This document shows positions 54,406 through 64,000 of a stretch of DNA of 64,000 nucleotides, piece by piece. The stretch lies in the NCBI GenBank assembly GCA_016271365.2, contig CM057450.1, forward strand, positions 1,803,896,967-1,803,960,966, written 5' to 3'. Below the pieces are notes generated by a model. The model saw only the letters and a program-made list of their open reading frames with translations, did no database searches and was not told the origin of the DNA. This DNA comes from Neoceratodus forsteri. Lineage: Eukaryota; Chordata; Ceratodontiformes; Ceratodontidae. The position numbers and the translations under genes are program-made. Positions within the stretch are counted from its first letter, which is position 1; each line of letters opens with the position of its first letter.

Positions 54406-57190
54406 TTGCCTCCCTTAATATATATAACCTCCTCAAGAAATTTGATTTTTTTCCAGGGCTGGGTTGTCCAGAATCACCCTGATGTCATCTCAGTAGTTGA
54501 AACTTGGCTCAATGACTGCAAACCAGACTCCACAGTCTCACTTCCCGGTTTTACACTATACCATGCCGACAGAACCTTTAAAAAAGAGGGTGGATGTCCA
54601 CTGTATGTCCAGGACTCATTACAGTGTCTCACCTTCCCATCCCCAACCCTCGAACATGGGGCCCTGACTCTCACTCTGAAGATCACTCTTGCTCCAAACA
54701 GAGCCCCACTGTTCCTCTCCACCATATATATTCCTCCTCGAAATCAGAAGACTGCTTTCCACTCTGTCCTCACCCATCTCCAGACACACGCTGACAGTGA
54801 TGAAATCATTGCCCTTGGGGACTTTAATATAAACTGGCTAGCTGACGCATCGGCTCCCATTAGGGATTAGGGATGCTGCAGCCTCTCAAAACCTGTCTCA
54901 ACTTGTAACCACTGCCACTAGAATCAACCAGAAGACTGGTACTGCCTCCCTCTTTGATCTAGTGCTCACCAATGCACCCTACAAAGCAACCCAGTTCAGG
55001 GTACTACCCAATGCCCTGAGTGACCACTCCCCGGTACTCTGTCACTGTTCATATAGTGTTAAAAAGCCCCCCCCCAAAACTATCCTCCAACGCTGCCTCA
55101 AACCCAGCAAACTTCGGTCCCTCAGACAGTGCCTCTTAGCTAGTGACCAGTCCCCCATCAAAACCGCATTGAACATTGACTCTGCCCTCGACCATTTCGT
55201 CGACACCTTCAACTCTGCCTGCAACCAGTATGCACCCCTAAATAAACAAAGAGTTAAAGGGGTTGACACACCTTGGATATCACAAGCTCTCCTGGACCAG
55301 ATGCGCGAATGTGACAATCTATGGCACACTGCACTGGATACTGGTAAACCCACTGATAGGCAGTGCTACCAAGAAGTGCACAATAAATGTACCTGGAGTA
55401 TTCATAAGGCAAAGGCTGAGTACTACAAAACCTTGCTCACTGCCACATGGGGCTCGGGCTGCAAGTTCTGGGACTCCCTCAAAGAGCTCAGTGGCAAAGC
55501 CTCCACTGTATCTCCCTCCCAAATCAGAGCCAGTGGGTGTATCACCACAGACCCTGCCCTGATTGCAAATACATTTAATGACTTCTTCTCCAGCCTTACT
55601 GGTGTTCTCCCCCCTAACTTCTTCTCCTCCCCACCCCCCCCAGCACCACCTTGCTCCCTTTCCACCCCCCAATTCACTTTAAAGCAATATGTCAGCATGA
55701 AGCTGCCCCTCTTCTACTCAAGACCCTCAGCAAATCACATTTCAGCAGTGACACACTAGATCTTAAACTGCTTAGGCTCACCTTTAACGGAGTTCTCCCT
55801 CCTCTCACCATACTTCTGAACCGCTCCTTATCGCTGGGCCAGTTTCCTTCTAAATGGAAATCTGCCCTCATCACACCTATCCTTAAAAGCGGTGACCGCA
55901 CCCTGCCTGAGAACTACCACCCCATCTCAATCCTGCCTCCCTCTCCAAAACCTTGGAAGATTGTAGCCACCAGCTTGGACTACCTCTCCAAATATAGCCT
56001 CCTATGTCCTGAGCAGCATGGCTTCCACCATAGCCACAGTACTACCACAGCCCTCTTGGAATTTACAGATGCCTCCACCATCTCTGGACACTGGCCACTG
56101 CTGGTGCTGTTTTATAGACCTTTCCATGGCATTTGATACGGTGCACCACACACTACTCCTAGATTCCCTCACACAAATAGGCCTGTCCCCAGAGACCACT
56201 GGCTGGTTTGCCAGCTATCTGTCTGAGAGAACCCAGACAGGATTGTCTGCACCCTGTCCTCCTCCCCTCCAAGTCAGGTCAGAGGCCCCACAGGGCTCTA
56301 TTCTTGGCCCCCTACTTTTCTCCCTGTTCCTCAAATCCTTGCCCAAGGTTTGCCCTGGGAAACTACTGTATGCAGACAATGCCATCCTCTACAGTTCCCA
56401 CACTGATCCCACAGCCCTCCACTCAGTGCTCCAAAAATCTTTCATGGAAGCTAAATCCTGGTTCGTTTAACATAGGCTAGTCTTAAATTACAAAAAAACT
56501 AAATCCATGGTGTTGCACACCCCAGAAACAAGAACATAGGACAACCCCTGCTCATATTGAACTCCCTAAATGACCCCCTTGGGCAGGTTGCCTCATTCAA
56601 ATACCTAGGTATCACCCTAGACTCTGGGCTCACCTACCATGACCACATCCGAATACTGAGCACCGCTGTCAATGTGCATATTGGCCTACTTCACTGGTAC
56701 AAGCACTGTCTCCCACCAGAAGCTCTCCACCTAGCTGTCTCTGCTTTCAATACTATCACTCATAGACTATGGAATCATCATCTACGGGGCAGCCGACAAC
56801 AGGTACCTAAACAAAATTAGTCTGGCGCTTAATAAGGCCTGTAGACTTGCTACTGGCTGTGCCGGACTCACACATACCTGCACCCTTTATGCCTCAACCA
56901 ACTGGCTAAACTTTGACAGGAGGCTCAAATATCAGACCTGCCTCTTTGCTAAAAAAATAACAGCAGGGCTACTCCCTACTGCTCTCTCCCCCCTACTCCA
57001 GGCACCATTGTCCACCTGCCTCACTTGGCAATTGGCAACAACCCACTTCAGGGTACCTCGCTGCAAGATCACTTTGGGTCAAAGAACTTTTAGGTACCTG
57101 GCCCCTAGCTGGCTTAACTCACTCCCAAACTCCCTTCTCACAGAATCCAACTTGACAGTTCAAGTCCCAACTAAGAGACCTAATCACTCA
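54406..57190 (+). pseudogene. L2-b ORF2 (endonuclease-reverse transcriptase), broken
   Basis: EN blocks: VVETWLND (about 54496), YIPPRNQKT (about 54728), ALGDFNINWL (about 54811-54840, intact GDFN), LFDLVLTNAP (about 54951) and LSDHSPVL (about 55015-55038). The linker is KAEYYKTLLTATWGSGCKFW. RT blocks: WKSALITPILKSGDR (about 55855-55899), NYHPISILP (about 55912; H for R), QHGFHHSHSTTTAL (about 56015-56055), MAFDTVHH (about 56126-56150), APQGSILGPLLFSLFL (about 56286-56333) and YADN (56369-56380) where YADD is required. FKYLGITLD (about 56598) and the C-terminal region to 57190 follow. The catalytic D-to-N and several frameshifts (near 54870, 55700, 56120, 56470) inactivate it. Confidence 0.8.
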
Positions 57191-57599
57191 TGACTCAGTC
57201 TGTGGCTGCCCTTGATGTAGCCCTACCCACCCCACCCCACATCTGTGGACTTAACTCTGGTCCAGCCGCCCCAGGCGTGCCTGTGTTGACAATGGACACC
57301 TCAGTCCAGCCTAGGCCTGCAAATAACCACCAGGGCATGGTTAGCGCCACCGCCCTGCAGTGTATGCTTTGTTACCTGCTACCATCGCACTATGTACCTA
57401 TGTTTAGCAGCACTCTGTAACTCTATCACCAGCTGCTTTACTGTATTATCTGTAACCATTTTGTAACCATTTCTGTAACTATTGTGTCTAGTTGTTGCTA
57501 TTGTCCCTGATGTCTCTGTTTTCAATGACGTGGAACCTTTGTACAGGAGTGTTGGACTCAAAGGTATGTTATCCGATATCTTCAATAAATAAATAAAAG

Positions 57600-57940
57600 A
57601 AACTGTTACTTCTACTGAACTCTGACAACTACCCTTCTGAAGAATTCTAAAGAGTCTTTGTGTCTGCTACAACGTAAGAGACAATGAAACTTGCATTGAC
57701 TATCATTTTCTATTTTGCAAGCCTTGAGGAGAAAAAGAACTCAGAAACCTAGGAAGAAATCTTTGTGTGCGTGTGTGTGTGTGTGTGTTTGTGTGTGTTG
57801 AAATAAACAGCTTTTGATGGTACTCCATATCTAAAGAAATCTGTTGTCTCAGAAAATTACCACAAAACAAAGTAAGTACAAGTTCGTACACCTTTCAAAG
57901 AACAGCCACAGAGGTAAAGTTAATAAATAGTAAGTGTGCT
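57600..57940 (+). repeat. 5' LTR remnant (truncated, with internal deletion)
   Basis: 57600-57765 matches 62632-62800 at roughly nine bases in ten, and 57785-57940 matches about 63185-63340. The ~380 bases between them in the 3' LTR (62806-63186) are missing here and replaced by a short TG-rich run (57764-57800). The upstream ~830 bases of the LTR are also absent: the L2-b tail abuts at 57597. AATAAA at 57802-57807 is the polyadenylation signal. Confidence 0.75.
57764..57800. repeat. (GT)n microsatellite in the LTR remnant
   Basis: TGTGTGCGTGTGTGTGTGTG and TTTGTGTGTG at the position where the 3' LTR has 380 additional bases. Expansion at a deletion joint or deletion between two GT runs would explain it. 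Confidence 0.85.
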
Positions 57941-58338
57941 AAAGATGGCATTCCTGGTGGGCCTGAGATTTATGCTAATGGCTATGGCAGACTACCTTGG
58001 CATGAAATACAATTAAAATATTCTTAAGATTGTACTGAAAAGATAAATGTTTTGTTTAACTGAACAAAAAAAGAGAGAGAGAGAAAATCTGTTCTCTCTC
58101 TGTGTTCTAAAATCTGCTAGCCAAAGCAAGAAAGGCACTTTTTGTTTTTCATACAAAGCTAAAAGACGCTTTGAAGGAAAAAGGGAAGTAATTTTGTGAC
58201 CACAGACTGTTATCAGAAGATGTTTTCATCAGGGCTGTTACCAGGGGATCAAGAGGACTCCCCTCCGATATTTACCCCCATGTGTAACCCTCAGAGTAAG
58301 GAAGTCAAAAATAAACCTCCCAGAATTAATTATTTCCT

Positions 58339-60321
58339 TTGAGCATCCAGCAAAAAAAAAACCTTTCTGAGGTTCAGAAAGAAATGTGCTTTTGCCACAA
58401 GGCAATCTTTGAGCAAAAGATTCCCTTGGAAAACATTCCCACTAAAGAATTACAGTGTATGCAACTGGATTCTCACCTAAGCTCGCTGTTGGCTGAAAAT
58501 AAGACTAGGTCCAAGAAAAGACAACTAAACCCCATATTACTAGGATACACCTTATATCTCCAATGTAAAACGTGTCATGAAGACACCCAAAGCAGGCTAC
58601 GTACGCTAGGTGAGCCTAACTTTTTACTTGATCAGTGCAGGAAAGACCAGACTACAAAAATTCAGGCTTTTGAATTGGAATTGCAGTCAGAGAAGGCTAA
58701 ATATTTGGGCAGTCTTAAAATCAACGAAGCAGATAGAAATAATTTAAAAGCCATTAACCAAAGGTTGACAAAAGAAGTTGGGGATTTGAAACAGCAAATT
58801 ATCCCTGGGCCTAGCGAAGTGAGGGACTTACAGCTGCAAATTAGAACTTTAAAAGCTGAAAATACTGGATTAAGAACAGAAAAATCTGAGTGCCAGGAGA
58901 AATTAGCAGAAGCTGTAATTGAAATTAAAACAGCTGAAGATACCGCCCCAAAAGTAGAAGAACAGGTAGAGGCAGCCCATCAGGAAATAGACTGGTTGCA
59001 CTAAGTATTTACTGAGTCCCTTGATGCTATTGGTCAACAGCTGGGGTCTCTACAACCAGGTGAGCCATCTCTTGTCCCAGAAACCCCCCTTAAGCCAGTG
59101 GTAGAAGACCTTGCAGTCAAAGTCCAGGATTTAGCCAAAGAAATTCAAGACTTAAAATTGGGGGGCAGGCACAAATTTCAAATGGCCTTCAGACCTCTGA
59201 CAGCAAAAATGGTACCCCTGCAGGGACAAGCCAACCCCTGCCTAGTCCCACTACACCTGGCCCCATTACATCTAGCCCCACAACTTCATCCTGACCAGAC
59301 CCGAAAAAACTAATCAGGGTTATAAAGGCCATAGGGACAAGCTTTGATCCTAAAATCTCTATCTTGGAGATCGAGGATTATCTTGCTGATCTGAAATCGC
59401 AATTGGAGTTCTTTGGAATCCATAACCTTGAAGATCGGTTATGGGTTTTAAGGTTCTCTGTTGCATCAGAAGTCCGAACCTGGATGGCTAGGCAAAAACC
59501 TGAAATAAAAACTGATTCTGATCAAATTTGCCCAGCCCTGATTAAAGAGTATGCCACCTGTTGTAGTCCTTTAGCAGCTTTTAAAGAGACATGCCAAAAG
59601 AACCAAGCTCCAAAGAATTTGTACAAAGTACTGAGTTAGAATGTTTTCTCAGTAGGGGAGGAAAAGGACCCAGACCTGTTTTCTCACCTGAAAGAAGCCT
59701 TTGTAAAGGGCCTTCACCCCTCTGTTAGGACATTAGTCCAGCCATGGGTAGAATCAAACACTCACATGAATTATATTATAGAGCGGGCCCAAAGAATGTT
59801 TATAACTGTTAACCCAGATGCAGGTAAGAAATCTAACGGAACCTCAAAATAAGCTTTTTGCCATCACTAGTGATCAGATTTCCCTCCAAATTAAAGGAAA
59901 AGAATTGCCCCAAAACAAACAGAAGATCCCTTCTAGCTTTCCTAGGAATAATAAAAAATTCCCAAACCAGAGGAGGAACAGATGGGACCCTAGATCACAC
60001 AGCCCCCATAACCCAAACAAAAAGAGGTCAGAGACTTCCAGACAGCACCCAAAAGACTGGAATGAGCAACTCTGGCCTAACCAAGACAGAGAGACTGACA
60101 GCTATGCTATTGACCAGCTAAAAAGGCAAATCTGGCAATTAAGAGAGGACATTTTTAAATGCAACCCCAGGGCTCCATACTGGCACCCTGCACCAAACCC
60201 TAATGCCACTCCTCACACCCCTTGGAGTGCCCATTCCAATGGCTACCCACCAGCACCAGATCCCTCCTCTCCTACCTACATGGGGGAGACAATTTTAGAC
60301 CAGTCCATACAATGTAATTAA
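58339..60321 (+). pseudogene. Gag-like region (coiled-coil matrix part, capsid part, basic nucleocapsid part)
   Basis: The first part (58339-59004) is a 221-residue frame rich in heptads (about residues 105-220), a long coiled coil. A stop (59002-59004) ends it, but the same frame stays coding-like to 59310 with a Pro-rich end. A second frame (about 59313-59640) holds a helical capsid-like segment (EIEDYLADLKSQLEFFGI, then LRFSVASEVRTWM). The capsid part continues after a frame change to about 59815 (DLFSHLKEAFVKGLHPSVR, then IIERAQRMF). The last frame (59818-60321) is Arg/Lys/Asn-rich with a Pro-rich tail and no CCHC zinc knuckle. Gag proteins build the particle and bind genomic RNA. At least one stop and two frame changes make this copy non-functional. 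Family assignment is by composition and order, not by a diagnostic motif. Confidence 0.55.
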
Positions 60322-61782
60322 GGCAACTGTTGAAGCATGTAAAACATTTTGGTTAACCAAAAAGGTCCAAAAGATGTTTTAAGAGTATATGCTTTACGTT
60401 GAAAGAGAGGCAATGAAAAATATTTTACTCCAGTTAAAACCTGTCATTGTATTTCCTGAGGCTCCTGACATATCCATTAAAACAGAGAGAGCTACCTCCC
60501 TATACTTCTCTGGTTTAAAGGAAAACTGAGCAAAACAGTGCCTGCATTCAACAGGGCTGCAGAAATGCCGATTAACATACCCTATAAAGTTTACAATGAC
60601 TGCAGCTAACCTTTGACAAGTTGTTTCTTGTTCGTAAGGTGTCCTGGATGTGCCTTTTCTAAGGTGCTGCTGCACCGGAAGACAGAGTGTGACCTTAGTA
60701 CCTCCCGGATCATCCTGTCCTTTGTCGGAATGCTCGTTCATGACGAGCGAGGCACATTTACACGGAGTAAAAATAAACCATGTCCCATGTAGAGGTCTTT
60801 GAACTGTGCCTCTACAAGCAATTCCCATTGAAAACGGAGCAGTGTAAGGTGGTTAAATTTGTTATTAAAGTTCCAGCTCCAAGTTATGGCATGCATAGTA
60901 GCACCTAAGTTCCGAGCTCCTAGACCAACCTAACTATCTCTGATAGGCAGTTCAGTTCCAGTGATAAAGAACAAATTTGCATACCAGTACGGTGGCCTCT
61001 CATTATCACTTTTCTTTGTGACTTAAATATTACCATGGTTCTTGCTTTCCTGTGGATCTTATATTCCACCCACGAGCAACTCCATGCCAATCACGTGAGA
61101 ATACAAGGTTTCTATAACCACACTTTGGGAATCGAAATGAGACCTTGCCTCCCACCTAGACCTACTAACAACCAACCCAATTCTCCAGCCTTGGTCCTGA
61201 TAGAGGAAGAGAAAGAATATGTCAATATGGAACCCCTTAGAGAAACATCGTAACCCAATAATCTGGATAACCCACCTTTAGAAAAATAAGAAAGGAGTGA
61301 AATGCACCCTGAAAAAATTGCTACAGCATAGCTTAAGAAACAACAAAAGCAAGGCTTAAACCTTAAAAGCTCATTTTAGTATGTTTAGTTAAAGTAAACA
61401 TGGTGGGCAATGCTTGCATGCACCTCACAGGCCGTGTTAGAGCACAGGAAATTGTGATATTTGTTTGTATTAATGTTAGGTATAAACAATAGTTAGTCTT
61501 CTTGTATACTGAAGGATAAGGCTGATTAAGTATAGCTTAATAGACATATTTCAGTATTTCTAGATATTTGCTTAGAAAATATGCTTAGTTTATCTGAAAT
61601 AATTGCATAGGATAGATACCTTTAGATCTCATTTTACGATGTCAATTTAGAGAATAATAGCTTTATCAGACTTAGAAGTTGTGGAACCATGATTCTCATA
61701 AGTTCACATTGTTGCACTTTGACAGGTCCTTACGTGCCACTTCTTTTTGCGACATACCAACACTATGGCGGCACTGCCTCGC
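60322..61782 (+). other. Internal 3' region of the LTR element, no intact gene
   Basis: No pol or env frame survives. A 72-codon frame at 61035-61253 has a hydrophobic start (MVLAFLWILYS), a Pro/Asn-rich middle and an acidic tail with EEEKEYVNMEPL; it might be an env or accessory remnant. Scattered Cys-containing plus-strand fragments (60640-60830) could be env-derived but are too broken to name. Confidence 0.4.
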
Positions 61783-61796
61783 AAAAGGCGGGGGAT
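61783..61796 (+). promoter_or_regulatory. Polypurine tract
   Basis: AAAAGGCGGGGGAT lies immediately before TGTAGG, the LTR start. It would prime plus-strand DNA synthesis. One C interrupts the purine run. Confidence 0.65.
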
Positions 61797-63343
61797 TGTA
61801 GGCACAATAGCGTCCATAAGCCACCAGACCCTGCCAAAGTGTAAAAAGGATGATTCACCTTGAAGCTCAGCTGCCTTAGTGCACCTTAAAAGAACTGGTC
61901 ATACAAATATTTCTTTCAAACCAAATAGACCTGCAAATGCTTAACTCTGGTATATGAAATTTACCTCAACACTCAGGAAGCCTGGCATAGTCGACATTGA
62001 ACAATATGATTGCAAGCTTGCTGGTTTCAAGGACATTCAAATGCCAGCCAAATAAATTCATTGGATTCAGACATTGTCTAAACAGCTTCAAAAGACACTT
62101 TGAAATCTGGACCCAGCATTTCTTAAGGTCACTGAGTCATACCATAAGAAGGGGGTCTCACCTCTGAAACCATTTAGCTAAGGAATTGAATCCTCAAAAC
62201 AGGGAACTACCTGCTACCAACTACCCTAGATACATAAGACTGCAATGAGATCACCTTCCATCCCTTCATCTTAAACATGCGCAGTGGAAGGTCTTGTGAT
62301 TCTAAATCTATTGTCTGTCACCTTATGGACAAAAGTTCAAAAAGGCAAATAGGCAGATCAATGACAGAGCCATAATAACTCAGAACATCTCCGCACATAT
62401 GCTATAAGACTTCTGACCCAAGGCAGGCTTCTGCCCAAATATGGTTATACCATCCCAAAGCCTCATGCTACTCCTGAGGCAGAACGAAACCTCAGGACAC
62501 TTCTGAGGAGGTATTCTGCCTATAAAGGACAGCTCCAAGGTGGATCAATATTTTGTGATCACCCACTAGCTGCATTCTGAATCTATGTTTCATCGCTGAG
62601 AGAGATCTCACATCTATGCTACTGACTCTAAAAGAAACTATTACTTCTACTGAACTCTGACAACTACCCTTCTGAAGAATTCTAAAGACTCTTTGTGTCT
62701 GCTATAACATAAGAGACACTGAAACTTGTACTGACTATCATTTTCTATTTTGCAAGCCTCTAGGAGAAAAAGAACTCAGAAACCTAGGAAGAAATCTTTG
62801 TCACACAGCCATCTAAGATACTCCAAAACTTCCAAGATAAAGGGAGACAAGAGACTCTTTGAAAAGCATTTAAGGTGAACTGAATACTGTCTTTTGAGAA
62901 TCATGGTTCTAAAACAGATATATAAATACTGTAGTGAAATGTTATTTTAAATGTTAGCAAAACTTATTAGTACCAAAGAACTAGACGCTGGTTAGTAAAG
63001 AATATTTTAGGAAAATATAGTGCCTTAGAAGTGTCTCCAGACAAAGGAGAGCTAGGCTTCATAACTACGTAGGGAAAACTGTGAAAAGACTTACTGTGCA
63101 CAAAGTAGACAGAGGTCTGGAAAGAATTTCCTGATGAATGTTTTATAATGTTTAAATATTAAGGATATGTTAACTGTTAACTGTGTGGGTGTGTGTGTTG
63201 AAATAAACAGCTTTTGATTACTCCATGTCTAAGAAATCTGCCGTCTCAGAAAATTACAACATCAATTAAGCACAAGTTACTTACACCTTTCAAATAAGAA
63301 CAGCCAAAGAGGTACAGTTAATTAATAGTAATTGTGCTTACAA
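61797..63343 (+). repeat. 3' LTR, about 1.55 kb
   Basis: It starts TGTAGGCACAATAG right after the polypurine tract and ends near GTGCTTACA. The internal part from 62632 matches the 5' remnant. AATAAA at 63202-63207 is placed as in the 5' copy. The U3 portion (61797-62631) has no counterpart in the window. A TATA-like box (CTGCCTATAAAGGACAG, about 62516-62532) precedes the region shared with the 5' copy and is a plausible promoter. The 3' boundary is uncertain by about 10 bases. Confidence 0.7.
62522..62528 (+). promoter_or_regulatory. Candidate LTR TATA box
   Basis: TATAAAG lies in the 3' LTR about 110 bases before the segment shared with the 5' LTR remnant, in a reasonable U3/R position. 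Function is inferred only. Confidence 0.4.
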
Positions 63344-63535
63344 AGTCCAGCGCCGGATGTCCAGTGCCGGAGTGTCGGAGGTCAATGCCGGCTGTCCAGG
63401 GGTGAGATCCACAGATCCAGAGGTCCAGATTCAGATTACCAAAAGCCCAGCACCAGAGGTCCTGAACCAGAGTGCCAGAGATCCAGAGGTCCAGCGCCAA
63501 GGGTTTACTGCTGGAGAACCAGAACCAGAACATGA
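63341..63535. repeat. Short-unit minisatellite (~10-14 bp)
   Basis: Many imperfect copies of GTCCAG.GCCGGA / AGAGGTCCAG / CAGAGTGCCAG. Frames on both strands are open because of the repeat; no gene is supported. Confidence 0.75.
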
Positions 63536-63536
63536 G

Positions 63537-63866
63537 GGTCAAGATTGGGCCATCTGGGGTGGCCAGAAGAGGGTCAAGGCTGTAGCCACTTGCCCCACCG
63601 CAGACAGTTCAGTTTCTGGGGGTCAAGATTGAACCATCTGGAGTGGTTGGAAAAGGGCCAACACCATAGCAGCTTGCCCCACCACAGACAACATAGATCC
63701 TTGGGGTCAAGACTGGACTATCTGGGATGGTCACAAAACGGCCAATGCCATAGCAGCTTGCCCCACCGCAGACAACTCAGCCTTGGGGTCAAGTTTGGAC
63801 CATCTGGGGTGGTCAGAAGAGGGCCTACACCATAGTAGCTGCCCCATCGCAGATATCCTTGGCTCC
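63537..63866. repeat. Minisatellite, ~82-bp unit, 4 copies
   Basis: Units begin near 63537, 63618, 63703 and 63785 and share GGGTCAAG.TTGG.CCATCTGG, GGTGGTCAGAAGAGGGCCAA and AGCTTGCCCCACCGCAGACA. Divergence is modest. It starts right after the short-unit array. Confidence 0.9.
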
Positions 63867-64000
63867 GGGGTCATGAAATCAGCTCCCCCAGGTGACCGTG
63901 ATGGGCTAACTTTTTAACTGTCACTTCTAGACTCCATAGTACCAGTCTGGATTTTTTTTTTTTGCACTTACTACAGTAGCTGTTTGTTCCTTTATTTTGT

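Larger units (their letters stand above)
54031..57597 (+). mobile_element. L2-clade LINE (L2-b), 3'-complete
   Basis: The plus-strand L2 has the same plan as L2-a: Pro-rich leader, hydrophobic segment and 2A-like peptide, EN, RT and 3' UTR ending GTATGTTATCCGATATCTTC then AATAAATAAATAAA (57562-57597). There is no 70-bp repeat array upstream, so the 5' UTR differs or is truncated; the exact 5' end is not visible. The last base of the tail touches the LTR fragment of the retrovirus-like element. Confidence 0.8.
57600..63343 (+). mobile_element. Endogenous retrovirus/LTR element with gag-like region, no visible pol
   Basis: The flanking segments 57600-57940 and 62632-63343 are homologous. A polypurine tract lies just before the full 3' LTR, and a gag-like region lies inside. 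The interior from about 57941 to 61796 is 3.9 kb and shows no protease, RT, RNase H or integrase block; the segment 60322-61796 has only short frames. The element is thus a deleted, non-autonomous copy. The long LTR, N-terminal coiled coil and lack of CCHC knuckles recall spuma-like or epsilon-like retroviruses, but class cannot be fixed without pol. Confidence 0.7.

Noticed and set aside
58228..58260. TTTTCATCAGGGC (CTGATGA on the minus strand) as a further hammerhead candidate
   Set aside because: No matching helix II or GAA core follows at the right spacing.
60394..60828. A 144-codon minus-strand frame inside the LTR element
   Set aside because: No recognisable domain, antisense to the element, and no start or composition support.
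63332..63835. Open frames over the minisatellite
   Set aside because: Repeat units without stops; frames are open on both strands in places and encode only repeats.

Overview
The window looks like intergenic DNA from a large, repeat-rich vertebrate nuclear genome. I found no host protein-coding gene, tRNA gene or rRNA gene. Nearly everything recognisable is transposable-element sequence: CR1, L2, L1/Tx1 and another APE-type LINE, a long tRNA-derived SINE family, a MIR-like SINE, hAT and Harbinger-like non-autonomous DNA transposons, inverted-repeat elements of Penelope type, and one degenerate LTR/endogenous-retrovirus-like element. The mixture of CR1, L2 and Tx1-like L1, and the CR1 3' ends reading GGCAGATAAGGGCC...CCCAGTCTGCCCA with ACATAGAT tails, suggest an amphibian (a caecilian is my best guess). 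A reptile such as tuatara or turtle is not excluded. Species assignment is inference.

Layout. 1-3.04 kb: minus-strand LINE endonuclease fragment, then a 2.1 kb inverted-repeat element whose two arms each carry a degenerate hammerhead-ribozyme-like motif. 3.56-11.6 kb: three CR1 copies (minus, minus, plus), one of which keeps 3' end, reverse transcriptase (RT), endonuclease (EN) and ORF1 esterase regions. 11.6-16.7 kb: an L2 LINE preceded by two arrays of ~70-bp repeats, with a 2A-like peptide just before its EN domain. 17-19.9 kb: a plus-strand CR1 5' half facing a minus-strand CR1 RT fragment. 20-25.1 kb: one minus-strand L1 cut into pieces by three long SINEs and a MIR-like SINE. 25.2-32.1 kb: a plus-strand APE-type LINE interrupted by a CR1 and a long SINE. 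32.5-41.9 kb: tandem repeats, a second inverted-repeat locus, a Harbinger-like element, an L1 EN fragment, two hAT elements with perfect 8-bp target duplications, and more long SINEs. 42-48 kb: CR1 tails (one with an internal inversion), an L1 ORF1 fragment and two long SINEs. 48.8-57.6 kb: CR1, L1 and a second L2 with its own 2A-like remnant. 57.6-63.3 kb: the LTR element with a gag-like region and no visible pol. 63.3-63.9 kb: two tiers of minisatellite.

All coding regions carry stops, frameshifts or truncations and are called pseudogenes. The main interest lies in element biology: ribozyme-like motifs in inverted repeats, 2A-like recoding peptides in L2, a 0.5-0.6 kb SINE family with eight copies in 27 kb, shared 3' ends between L2 and SINE-like copies, and multi-level nesting that gives relative ages.
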